Below the pieces are notes generated by a model. That model saw only the letters and a program-made list of their open reading frames with translations, had not been told where the DNA came from and made no database searches. Of a stretch of DNA of 64,000 nt, positions 34,870 to 45,904 are shown one piece after another (the stretch's first letter is position 1; every line of letters starts with the position of its first letter). This DNA is from Peronospora farinosa (Eukaryota > Oomycota > Peronosporomycetes > Peronosporales > Peronosporaceae): positions 122,590-186,589 of the forward strand of contig CANTFK010000984.1 of the NCBI GenBank assembly GCA_947646735.1. The letters run 5' to 3'. The position numbers and the translations under genes are program-made.

Positions 34870-35290
34870 TTATCCGAAATTACAATTGTACCCTTTTCTC
34901 GCTGTAGAGCTTCACTTACTAGTCGATCAGCACTTTGATTCCAGTCCCGCTTCATGTGTAACAATTCGTGGTTTGGCCACGATCGGAGTTTCTCCATAGC
35001 TTTATGACGCAGCAATTGTAGACCCGGTGCTTTACAGTCGATCTCTCAACGCATTTGCCTGATCACCAAATTCGAGTCACCGCAAATGATTACACGTCCC
35101 CTGGTCTGATCTGCAAGCAGATCCAAGCTGAGAATTAATCCTCGATATTCCGCTTCATTTACCGTCAAATTAGTAGCGAATTTAGAAGCGGCAGCCACGA
35201 TCGTCCATTCAGGTAATTTCCACACGATCGCGCTATATGCCCCGCCCTTCCTTTTCACTCTAGCTGACCCATCGAAACTAACTACCAACA
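34870..35290 (-). pseudogene. Element B second (type I, archaeal-like) RNase H domain
   Basis: A complete extra RNase H fold follows the normal RT-RNase H: VVSFDGSARVKRKGGAYS (first Asp), NEAEYRGLILSLDLL (Glu), CGDSNLVIRQM (Asp) and WNQSADRL (last Asp). A TGA codon interrupts it at 35046. The related element C has Gly at that place. Dual RNase H is known in plant Tat elements and oomycete gypsy elements. Confidence 0.85.
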
Positions 35291-36506
35291 GATCTTCACC
35301 TGCTTCAACCGTGGGTGGTGGCATACTGATTGTTTGCCGAGGCTGCTTACGCGGGGCGATTGCGGTCAACATCTCGTCCACTTCTTCACGGGGAGTTATA
35401 CTCGCAGCTAGGGTACCCAATATCTCGTCTTCGCCTTTCTCACTCCGGCGGATCTCTAATGTCCAATTTGATAGGAGAGCAGCCCATCTTCCTAACCTCC
35501 CGCTAATGCCAGAAGATTGCAATAACCAAGCCAGCGTCGAATGCCTAGTAAGCACTGTGATCGTTCGTGAAACCAGCATAGTGTAACAGATATCCAGAAT
35601 CCGGAAGAGAGCTAATACCTCTTTCTCCACCATCCCGTAATTAATCTCGTTAGGCTTCAGCGTGCGACTAGAGAAAGTGACAGGCCAATAGATTGCATCG
35701 TGTTCTTGAAGTAACGCTGCTGATATGGCCCACTTACTGGCATGCACCACAATCACAGGCGATCGTTCTGGATCAAAATGTTTCAGGATCGGTGTCGCGG
35801 CTATTTTAGCCTTTAATAGATTGAATGCGATCGTTGCCTTCTCCCAGCAATTTCTGCCCTCGCAGCCATGATCGTCCCCAGTATTCAACTCTGGATCGAT
35901 AATGTAGCTACCTCTCGATCCACTTTTAAAATTCTGAATGATCTTATACTTGTCGCGAGACTGGCGATCGCAATTTGGTCCAGCACCATTAGGGACCGTC
36001 TGAACATCCCCAGCCCGGCTGATCTCATGAAAATCTGCCTCCCGCAGCTCATAAAGTACGGATGCATAGATCGCAAAATCCTCAATAAATCGGCTGTAGT
36101 AATTCAGACTCCCCAAAAAAGACTGCATTGATCGTAACGTCCGAGGAAATGGGACGTTCACCAAAGATTCTAAATCTTTTGGATGAGCTTCTAAACCTGC
36201 AAGCGAAACCTGATGACCCAGGTAATCCACTTTACGACGTCCCCAAAAACTCTTAGCCACACTGATTGATAAATTCCACGTATTGCACGCTTCCAACAAT
36301 CGTTCCACCTTCTCATAAAGGGACGTCCACGACGTAGCAGGTATCAGTATATCGTCAATATATGATCGCCGACCTAACACCGATGGTCTCGGATCAGTAT
36401 CTGGTTCACCTTCAGTAAACACGTCGATCGGCTTTGACAATTCAGCTGGAATTGAATCAGAACTTGAACCGATTTTCAAATACCCATATAGAGCATTGTC
36501 AATCAA
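35046..36506 (-). pseudogene. pol: Element B RT palm/thumb and RNase H (486-codon frame)
   Basis: The frame begins in the RT palm (LGRRSYIDDI, the YxDD box), goes on through VDYLGHQVS and SFLGSLNYYSRFI, and then enters the gypsy RNase H (VIVVHASKWAISAAL, EKEVLALFRILD, RHSTLAWL). The Asp expected at the start of that RNase H is His (VHAS), while element C has Tyr (VYAS), suggesting loss of catalysis in this domain. The second RNase H follows in the same frame. Confidence 0.88.
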
Positions 36507-36622
36507 TCGCTGGTAGAGTTAAGGAGCATTTTCCATCCGAATGGCATTCGTAACCACTCAAACAAACCTGACGGTGTAATAAATGCAGAAATCATCCTCG
36601 CTCTCTCTGTTCTTTCTACCAC

Positions 36623-38110
36623 CTAGAATCCACTCGCCATATCCAAGGAACAATACCACATAGCTTTATCCATATCTTGCAATAAATCACTGATCAATGG
36701 CATAGGGTATACCATCAATCGTGTCAGCTGATTCACCCTACGATAATCGATACATAATCGAATATCTTCGCCATTCTTCTTAATAATCACTACAATTGGT
36801 GAAGCCCACGGCGACGTAGATGGCCGAATGATCTTGGCAGACAATAATCCCTTAATCAAATCCGCTAACTTCTCCCGGAATTTGGGTGCCACAGGTCGCA
36901 CTCGCTGTGCGATCGGGTTAGCTCCTCCAACATCAATGTCACAAACTGCTCCACGTGCTGCGGGAGGTAAGGCATTACCTTTCCCTATGAGTGAGTGGCG
37001 ATTCTTCCAAATTATTTGTCGTAGCTTTTCTTGATCTTCTGTCAATGGTATTCCAGGGTCACCAACTTGAATATCGTCGATCGATACTTCCACCGTAGAC
37101 ATCACAATTTCTGGCAACACCGCCATATGCTGATCGACATCTTCGGCAAACAAATCGCCACTCTCGTGGGAATATACTGCCTCTTCCGATGATGGTTCTT
37201 CTATTGGGACATCCTCGGTTGCGATCGCTGTGAACTTATTTTCCTCTCGATCGGATTGTCCCTGATCGTTATCTTCGACGATATTCGTAAAATTTTCGAT
37301 TGCTTCATCCGATCGATCTGGTATCTGGTCGACGTCCCCCACTTCTCCGGTCGCATCGATCACACCTGTGGACTGTTTTTGGTCTTGTTCCGTTATGTCT
37401 TCCTCACGAATATCGATTCTTTTACCTGATCGGTCTTGTACACCATCCACCTTGTCGATTTCTTTCAGCGTATTGATCGCGAATTGTGACCGTCTTGACT
37501 GATGATCTTCACTGTCACGATAACCTTGATCTTCTGTACAATCTTGATTTACTCCCACGTTGATCGTTTCCTTATCCGATTGCGATGCAATTTTCTCCAC
37601 TTTTGCGATCTTCTCGTTCTCTCCCTTCTTTGGACGCATCAAAATCTTAGTTGGTAGTGGATACGACGGGTGATCAACTAGTGGTCCTGTTGGATCATCA
37701 GTGATTTCTTCCTTCCGATCTGTAGTTGCTTCATAGGCCAGAGTCTGCCACTCATTATATCGGTGCGACCCCACCGAGACATATCCAGGTGATCGAGGTA
37801 TCATATCCGCAGCCATCCACCAACCTATCGGAGCTCCGTGATTCACAATCACTTTTCGATCACTAAAATTAGTTAGCTGTAGATATTTAGTCTTCCCCGG
37901 TCCTGTTGTGACTGTTGGTATCCATTTTGGATCTCGTCTCACCCAAAGCTTAGAATTCGGTGCACCAGTACCGATACGTAATTCCGTCGATCCGCCTACT
38001 GGGATCACCACATATTGATCGTTGATCGTGATCGGCTGTCTGCGTTTGGTATGGTGGTCTTCGTCCTGCCAATTGAATTCTAACCTCATCCGGCAAACAA
38101 AGTGTTCCAT
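36623..38110 (-). pseudogene. pol: Element B pre-RT and RT fingers (495-codon frame)
   Basis: After a long acidic linker the RT begins: RGAVCDIDVGGANPIAQRVR, FREKLADLIKGLL, SPWASPIVVIIKKNGEDIRL, LCIDYRRVNQLT and WYCSLDMASGF. The frame ends in TAG at 36623-36625 immediately after SGF, where element C reads Trp. A further one-base shift follows near 36545. Confidence 0.88.
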
Positions 38111-38633
38111 CTGCTAGATCCAAGCGAACCCCAGCTGGGACCATAAAATCCATACCCAAGATCGCTTCTTGACCAACTTGATCGCCCACCCAGGCGTCAA
38201 AATAATATACCAGTGATCCATTTAATGTGATCTTGATTTTGGTTCGTCCCTCGGTCATATAGGTATTCTCGCCAATTCCAATGCATTCTTGCCTTTGGCT
38301 CTCGTCAATGACACATCCTACCTTACGAGCAAAGGTGGTGTCGACGATCGAGACTTCGGCTCCAAAATCAAATAGCATAGTAGCCTTCTCATTGTTGATC
38401 TTGCCCACTGCCTTGGCCTGCTTGAACCACTTTCCTGGGGTATGATATTTCCAATACCCCCGTGATTCGCCTGGCGCCAGGTCGAGCTCCATCTTGGCAG
38501 GCCGCTCGGGAAAATTCATCAACTTTCGCGACACTTGAAATATAACGCAAATGATTTGAATCCTCACATGTATTGGTCGGATCGATCCGCTTGTTAACTT
38601 CTTGATCCGTAGATCCCTTTTCAACAAATGCAT
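37950..38633 (-). pseudogene. Element B retropepsin-like protease
   Basis: The frame contains ATMLFDFGAEVSIVDTTF, the aspartic protease active-site region, then the flap area (KIKITLNGSLVYYFDAWV) and ILGMDFM. The usual DSGA/DTGA is DFGA here (DVGA in element A), so the Ser/Thr next to the catalytic Asp is missing. It overlaps the pre-RT frame by about 160 bases. Confidence 0.82.
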
Positions 38634-41005
38634 AAATGCAGAGCCTAGAACGCTCGGCTCGTACCAGATTCCAACCTGGGCGAGCGTCCTAGTTTAACAT
38701 CTCCTCTGCCTTCGACGGGAGCATCCCAGCGTCTTTGGTCGGCACGTACCATTGGCGAATTAGATTATAAAATTCTTCCATCGGGCATTTTCCTACTTCG
38801 TGCATCTCTCCACAGGCAGTACAAACGAAAAAAAACACTTGTCTGAAGGATGTCCTTTGCGCCCACATTTCTGACAGGTCAACCGCTTCCAACATACACG
38901 ATCGTCATGTTTCTTCGATCCGCAATGGGTGCAGGCTCTTGGTGGGTCAGTGTGACCATGACCTCTGCCTTGATCGGTCACATTCTGTCGATCACGATTG
39001 TCGATCACATTCTGTCGATCACGATTGTCGATCACATTCTGTCGATCACGATTGTCGCTCTCATTCTGTCGATCACGATAATCTCTCGGCTTTTCAGCCG
39101 GGGCATGCGTCATCGCGGAAAAAGACGCGGCGTCGATCCACTTCTACTTCAGATCCACTCGATTCCTACTCTGATCCACTGTTACCGTTTTCGATATGGA
39201 TCGCTCTCACTGCACGAGCCGGTTTCGATGACGCTTGATCGGGTGCAGGGGCGGCTCGTTGACGAAATTTATTGGATCCCATCGATGCCTTGCCTTGACG
39301 AATCTCCATATGTTGATACGCACGTAGAGTTTCTTCCATGTCTTCAGCATCGTCCAAACGTAATAAAGTCAACTGTTTCGCCAGATCGCGATCATCCAGT
39401 GTCTCAACAAAATGTTCCACATGTTCACGTCTGGTAGCTGGCGCTCCCTCTCGAATTGAAATTTTTGCTCTGATCGCTGCCACATTTTAGCCAACATAGA
39501 TACTCCAATGGAGTTTCATTCGATTGTTTCCTTGCATGGTAATACTGTCTTCCAACAGATACACCATACCTTCCATATTGTATCATGAAACTTTCCAATA
39601 GAGATTTCCAGTAATGACGAGTCGGCTCAGCTGGCTATACCAGTTTCTTGCTGGTCCCGTCAGCAGATCTCCAAATACGATACACTTTTCGTTGTCAGGA
39701 GCTTGATCACGTAAGAAAGCAGATTTGACTTTACTGATCCAGCTTCTAGCTCGATCTTCATCTCTGTCTCGCCCAGTGAACTCTTTTATCTGCGATCGCC
39801 GATACTCGGATTCGTTGTGTAGTGAATCCACCACTTGGCATAGCTTCTGCAGCTTCCACCAACGGTCGCCTTAGATCCTCGAGTCCTAAATCCAGCGGAT
39901 CGCCAATATTGGATCGACTATGACGCGATCCAACTGACTCCATCTCCACGTCTGGAATATTCATCATTTGAGGAGTGGCGTTGATCCTTGATCGATCAGC
40001 ATTTTGTAGAGCTAAAATCCGTTAATCGTCTTCGTACTTCTTCATGGCTACTTAAAAATAAAAATCCAGCTGGTTTGGTCCAAATGGATTCATTTCTCGG
40101 ACCATGGGTACATCAGCCGATTTCGCTCCCGTTTCGATCGGCGTCGATCTTTCATGTATAAACGCCGGACCAGACGGTCCCAACGACATCCGTTGAATGG
40201 GAACTGATTCTCCTGAATCAGCCTCCGATTCTGCCGATGCATACTGTGATGAGCCCGTTTGATATGTCTCAGTGGCTGGCACGATCGCTTGGTACTTCCC
40301 AGTGAGAGGGATTAACGCCTCGAACAATGATCGTCCTGCTTTAATTACTTGATCATGATCACAATCCAGCAATGTCTGCGCATCAAACGCTCCAGCGGTG
40401 AATCCAGCTTCCTTGAGTAACTTCAACAAACGACGAATCGCTTCCAATTGGTTCGGTGTTTCTACCGGAGCTGATACCGGTCCTTGTAATAATCCGATTA
40501 GCTTTGGCTCCAATATCTTGAGAACTAGATCGCTTAATAGAAAAGTCTTTAGTTCTTTCTGGTGAAAACACCGTTCCAATTCTTCCATGTTCGTCGATCT
40601 TTCGGTTTTCGATCCGTGATCGGCCGACTCTTTTCCTTGGACACCACGATCTTCCGATTTCTTCGTCTGAACGTTGAGTTGTGATCGCGGTGCCTTTATC
40701 CGCACCTGTGAATTCGTCGACTCTTTCTTCTTAGGTCTTGTAGGAGCGGTTTTGGATGAATTTCTCTCAGTTTTAACTGAAAGATTTTCATCTCGCGAAT
40801 CTCGTTTTGCAACGTGATTCGCAGGGGTCCTTGAAGGGGCCTGGGGAGGGGGTAGAGGTTTTTCTTCCAGATCGAGCGATCGATCTTCCTATTTTGTTTT
40901 CTGCTCATCTGCACCCCTCCCAAAACGCTGATGATCCGGGGATCCTTTTTCTTCACGCGTCTGTAGCGATCCCTCTGCCTCTGACGCTTCAATTTCAGGT
41001 TTAGT

Positions 41006-42236
41006 TGTGGTGGAGTGGGTTCTTAAAATTGTATGATGAGACCTCAAACCACTCACTGTGCCGGACTGCCGACTGTCGGAGGGGGTACCCCGATGCCGCG
41101 TATGAACCTTCTCTCACCTTGTGTACCCGTCGGCTGGCGGGTTGCACTCTTCGGAGGACTTGGTGAAGATGTAGACGTCTGCCTTGAGGGAGGTAGACCT
41201 GGGGGGGGGCCTCGAGTGGATATGCTTCACTCGGTAGGCCGGTAGGTGGCCACTCGATCGACCTTGTCGAGAGTGGACTTAAAGCCAAATTCTTCAGGGC
41301 GCTTGTCGTCCCTGGCCTTTTCCTTCTGTTTCAGGGGTATTAACCACCTGACCTTTACTTTGCTCCCAGACCGTGAGGTGAGGGAGACCGCTTCCGATAG
41401 CGGGTCTTGGGGGGTGTTGCTACTCGAACGAGCTCACAGGCCAAATATATCCTGGAGCTCTATTCGCACTTGAACTTCGCTACACAACTGTCTTCGACGG
41501 GGGGCCAAAATTCATCCCTTCCCGGAACAGTGAGTAGCTTAGAGCAAGTTCTTCTTGGGTGACGGAGTCGTGCCACGTGGGGTTCAGCTCGCACTTGTGT
41601 CTGACCACACGCCTGTCTTTAACGGGGGGGCCAAATATATCCCTTCCCCGGAACAGGCGTGTGGCCAGACTCGAGTTCCTTTACAGCGCGACGAAGACTT
41701 GCCAAGTAGATCGAAAATTGAGTAGTATTTAATATAGTCCTATTCTTTTAACTCCTTTACTCTATCCTTGCCTGAAGCTCAAATTCGTTGAGTCGACTGG
41801 CCTGATCCTTGTATTAACTGGTCAGGAGTGGCTGAACCCCGAGGGGCCGAGGTCGACCAATGAGGGACCCAGGTCGACCAATGAGGGACCCAGGTCTACC
41901 AGCGAGGGATCGGGTCGACCAATGAGGGACCGGGTCGACCAATGAGGGACCCAGGTCTACCGATGAGGGACCTGTTCGACCAATGATGGACCGGGTCGAC
42001 CAATGAGGGCCATGGTCGACTCCCTTCGGTACCGGTTAAACAGTACCCTGGTAATGACCTCTCCTTTGTTTGTCTTTCAAATTCTCAGCCAACGGTCGCT
42101 TCACTCCGAGGTTCCCATTATCTCCGGTCCCTTCTCTCAAATGCGTGGTCCCTTCTCCCTAGTCCACGGCCCTTTGTCTCTTCAATCCAACTGGACCCTG
42201 GATTCTTCACAACTTAGGAAACCACTTCGCCACACA
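41006..42236 (-). repeat. Solo LTR of another gypsy family inside the element B leader
   Basis: On the minus strand it runs from TGTGTGGCGAAGTGG (42236) to CACTCCACCACA (41006), 1231 bp. Flanking bases join to give a leader colinear with element A (29280-29310). No clean target duplication longer than about 3 bp could be defined. It carries the palindrome at 41082-41091 and a minisatellite. Confidence 0.78.
41848..42012. repeat. Minisatellite, ~21-base unit, about eight copies
   Basis: Imperfect tandem copies of GGTCGACCAATGAGGGACC, each containing a SalI-type GTCGAC or a GTCTAC variant. It lies within the solo LTR. Confidence 0.9.
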
Positions 42237-42294
42237 GTCTTGATCTTGACATCTTCTCTCAGGGACTCACGGTGAAATCCCGAGTCGTCAGAAG

Positions 42295-42312
42295 ATCCGG
42301 GCACGCGCACCA
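42295..42312 (-). other. tRNA primer-binding site of element B
   Basis: TGGTGCGCGTGCCCGG read on the minus strand, one base after the 5' LTR. It implies a primer tRNA ending CCGGGCACGCGCACCA. The tRNA identity is not determined. Confidence 0.7.
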
Positions 42313-42313
42313 T

Positions 42314-43481
42314 TGTGGTGGAGTGGCGATCACAAAATTTATGATGTGATCCCGACTCTCCACTGGCGCCCAGACGACCGACTAACGGAGGGGGTACCCC
42401 GTACCCGTGTAACTTTCCTTCCTCACCTTGTGTACCCGTCGGTAGGGCGGGCTGCACTAATCTCGGTGGACTTGAGTCGATGCTGAACTTGACCAGGGTT
42501 GGGGATTGGTCAGGGGGTTGATCACGTGGAAAATCCTCACGCGATCGAAAGTTGTATGGGGGGTGCTATATGAGTCACCCTGGTCTGCCTTGAGACCGCC
42601 TTATCCAAATGTAGATACTTGATCCACTTGATTTCACTTGATCTTCTGACCACTTGAGCCGTATCGATCTTGTGCCTTGTCCTTTACGTTGTATACTGCG
42701 TCCGATCGCAGGGGAGGTTTGCTTGGGTGGAGAGTTCTTGTAATCCCTGGCCAAACAATCCAGGGATATCACTTGTCTTAGCGTAACAGAAGCTCTTGAT
42801 CGTCGGGGGTCAAAATTATCCGCCCGGAAGAGAAGTCTGCGTGCGTGATTAGAAGTAAAAGAAACTATGTTTAATGTTAACCAATGAAATACCAAACCCT
42901 ACAATTATGCCTATCTGTATGACAGTACCTACTGCCGCGTGTCGTCTCTTCAGGAAAATCAGACCTCGGTATGTGGTCCACTTCGGATACCATCGCGATC
43001 TGGATCCATCGATCGAGGTTACGATCGATTTGTAAACGGTTACATCTCGCGATCGGCTTTCTGATCGAGGTTACGATCGTCGATCACACTTGTTGATCAC
43101 GATCGTCGATCACACTTGCTGATCACGATCGACGATCACACTTGTTGATCACGATCGACGATCACACTTGCTGATCACGATCGACGATCACACTTGCTGA
43201 TCACGATCGGCGATTGCGATCGAGCGATCTACCACCCTGATCGTCATCACAGCCGCGTAATCCTCGGCCAACCGTGGCCATCACATGATCGATCCAGATA
43301 AGCTGTCATTCCAATACAATAGCCAAGCATAAACTATGCGATCATTCATCGATAGATCTTGATCGCTCCCATACAATAGCCAAGTATAATCCATAGAATA
43401 TGATTTCCGCCGTGTAAATGGTCCACATTATGATCACTTTCGATATTGTTGATCAAATTTTTCTTGATCGACTTCACCACA
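42314..43481 (-). repeat. Element B 5' LTR
   Basis: A 1168-bp LTR, near-identical to 31601-32768. By eye the two differ by about ten substitutions plus two compensating one-base indels (near 31994/42715 and 32350/43063), which points to a recent insertion. Confidence 0.93.
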
Positions 43482-44500
43482 GAAGACTGCGAGATTGATG
43501 ATACGGAAGAAATGGATAACAATACATGTGATTTGAATTTGAAAACTTTATCTTTCGTTTCCAGCGTCAGGATAGTTGATAAATTTTTCACGATCAGAAA
43601 GTATGATCGAATTAATCCTGGCTTTGGGCGAATCTCGTGGATATTGGAAATATCATGCGCCTGGTAAATGATTTAAGCAAGCGAAAGCCACAGGCAAGAT
43701 CAAATAAGGAAAAGGCCACGATGCTTTTTGATGTCGGCGCCGAAATCTCAATTATTGACACCACCTTTGCTCGTAAGGTTGGCTGTGTTATTGAAGAAGT
43801 TAGAGACAAAAATGTTTGGGAATTGAAGAAAATTATTACATGACCATTGGGCGTACAAAGATCAAAGTCACATTGGAAGGGTCGCTGGTGTATTATTTCG
43901 ATGTTTGGGTTAGTGATTAAGCTGGCCTAGAAGGAATTCTATGGATGGATTTTATGGTCCCGGATGAAATCGCCTCGATCTCGCTGATGGAACACTTTGT
44001 CTGCCGGATAAAGTTCGTATTCATCTTTCAGGGCGACGACCTCCATATAATTCAAAGATTAAAGTTATTAATGCTTACGAACAGCATGTAAATAACTTAG
44101 CGGGAAGTTCAGCGAAAATGACGATTAGTCTTGATCCTCCGGATGCAAAATTATGGGTAACGCGAGGTCTTAAATGGGTGCCTACTGTAATCTCCGGACC
44201 TGGCAGGAAGAAATACCTGCAGATCACAAATCTCAGTGAAAAAGTGAAGTTTTTAGGCACGGCATTTCATTGGGTATGTGGATGGCTACAGATATATGAT
44301 ACCTCGATCTCCAGCATATGTCTCAGTTGGGTCACGTCGTATAATGAATGGCAGAAAATAGCGTTTGAAGCAACAACGGATCGAACAGATAAATCATTAA
44401 GTGAATTTACTGGGTCACTATTGAATCACCGATCATATCCTACGCCAAAGAAAATCCGAACCCGTCCAAAGAAGATGATATAAGGAAAGGTAATAAAAAA
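43482..44500 (+). pseudogene. Element A, right part: gag end, protease, pre-RT remnants
   Basis: This continues element A after the element B insertion. It begins with the duplicated GAAG, then matches element B gag end and protease: KATMLFDVGAEISIIDTTFA at about 43710-43770, and a pre-RT stretch at 44118-44480 (PPDAKLWVTRGLKWVP, GRKKYLQITNLS). Stops and shifts are frequent. RT is absent, so the element is truncated here. Confidence 0.78.
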
Positions 44501-44759
44501 CCATAATGATCGTATCGCGATCCGAGGATGATGGTGTTTCAGCATACGGGGCTAGCAATAAGGCCACATAAGTGTGGAGAAGTTCCAGGGAAATGGAGGC
44601 CCTCCGAAATTTTTATAATAACTGTCGTGAAGGGTCTCGGTTAATCTCTAGAATGAAATGAATAACAGGGAGTGACCAGAACCCTGAATGGTCCAGGGTC
44701 CTGAGTCAGAGAAGGTACAAAGTCGCCCTACATTGAAAAGCCGGCAAAAATTCAAGAGC

Positions 44760-45010
44760 CTGAAGGTTCAGTGCCGCGAGGGTAGTCCAGGTCCCCGAAG
44801 TGGACCAGGACTCAAGGTGGACTAGGAACCAAGGTTGACCAGAAAGACCCAAGGTTGACCAGGCCCCAAGGTAGTCCTGGAACCCCAGGTGGACCAAAAC
44901 CCAAGGTGGTCTCGGCGCCCAAGGTGGACCAGGATGAATCAAGGTGACCAAATGATCCCAAGTGACCGGTTGACCCATGTCACACGGTACCCCATGGCCA
45001 GGTGACCCAA
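44760..45010. repeat. Degenerate minisatellite (CCAAGGTGGACCA-like)
   Basis: Repeated variants of CCAAGGTGGACCAGG and CCCAAGGTTGACC with uneven spacing. Together with 44501-44760 this stretch has no gene. Confidence 0.7.
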
Positions 45011-45079
45011 GGTTATAGAAGGTACAAGGCTTCTCTAAAGTGCAGAGCCGGTACAAGTCCCATGTCCTAAAAGAGCCAC

Positions 45080-45904
45080 TTGTTCTTTCACAAGTTGAGA
45101 CGTGGTACCATCCAGAGCAAAGGGTTAGGGTTAGGCAAGAAAAAGCATACAAGGTATAAGATGAATAAACACACTCGAATTGCATTACACGTGGCAGCTT
45201 TAAGCGCCCCTCCTAGCTTCGACGTCGCTCCACCTCTTCCGGGCGGGATATCTTTTGGCCCCCCGACGTCAGCAGGTGTTAGACGGCTCAAGCTACGCAA
45301 GTTGAACCTCAGGATAGTTGGCCTGAGGTGTCAAGTAAGTGTCAACACTCTACGACCCGCTACAGGAAGCGGTTTCCCTACGGGGAAGAACACAAAGGGG
45401 TCCAAGGACCAAGAACAGTCAGCCACCAAAGTGGTACGCAGTACCAGGTGCATCGATCTCGACTAATTCAATTGAGCCCAAGAAACCCGGTCCCAAGTGA
45501 AGCATATCCACTCGGGGACCACCAAGTCCAAGTTCTATACAAAGACCAAGTCTTTAAGTCTTCTGCGTCTAACGAGGAGCAAGACCAGCCAAGCCGAAGG
45601 GTACACAAGGTGAGACCCAAGGTTGACTCGACACGGTATCGGGGTACCCCCTCCGTAAGTCGGCAGTCCGGCGCTGTGTGTGTTTGTGGTTCTCCTACGT
45701 TGTTTGAGAATCCACTCTACCACAATGGTACGCGTGCCCGGATCTTCGGGAGACGCGGGATTTCACCGTGAGTCCCACGAAGAAGAAAAGACAACGGTCA
45801 AGATGGACTAGAAGACGACCAAGACACTGGAACCCGGATCGCCAGTGATAAAGAAGGAAGAAGGATCGGAGGACCTGCAGAGCCCGGGGAGGAGGAGAAG
45901 GAAG
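45080..45904 (+). mobile_element. LTR and gag leader of a second family C copy (truncated)
   Basis: The segment 45100-45724 matches the family C LTR at 61451-62070 in opposite orientation. The LTR ends CTACCACA at 45724. A primer site (TGGTACGCGTGCCCGG) follows from 45726, overlapping an ATG at 45725, then about 180 bases of gag leader up to GGGGAGGAGG. The rest is absent. The palindrome is at 45641-45650. Confidence 0.75.

Larger units (their letters stand above)
38689..42313 (-). pseudogene. gag: Element B gag, broken by frameshifts and a solo LTR
   Basis: The reading frame starts at an ATG overlapping the primer site (42313), is split by the solo LTR at 41006-42236, and resumes as 40705-40052 (matrix-like region), 39967-39583 (capsid: SWISKVKSAFLRDQAPDNEK, GDLLTGPARNWY), 39483-39166, and 39113-38689. 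The last part has a tandem motif (NRDRQNVID, near 38990-39090) and three zinc knuckles: CTHCGSKKHDDRVC, CQKCGRKGHPSDKC and CTACGEMHEVGKC. Several stops and shifts separate these frames. Confidence 0.8.
31601..43481 (-). mobile_element. Element B: near-complete Ty3/gypsy retrotransposon with dual RNase H and chromodomain
   Basis: The element is 11.9 kb on the minus strand, inserted in element A. It has two 1168-bp LTRs differing at only about ten positions, TGTGGTG...CACCACA termini and a 4-bp duplication. In element order it has a primer site, gag with three zinc knuckles, aspartic protease, RT, the usual RNase H, an extra type I RNase H, integrase with GPY/F module and a chromodomain. A solo LTR of another family sits in the leader. 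The coding region carries several stops and shifts, so this copy is not autonomous as assembled. The layout agrees with the Chronos lineage described from oomycetes, an assignment from memory. Confidence 0.9.

Noticed and set aside
45121..45137. GGGTTAGGGTTAGG, like telomere repeat
   Set aside because: Only two units, and the homologous LTR at 62045-62060 has a variant; it is ordinary LTR sequence.
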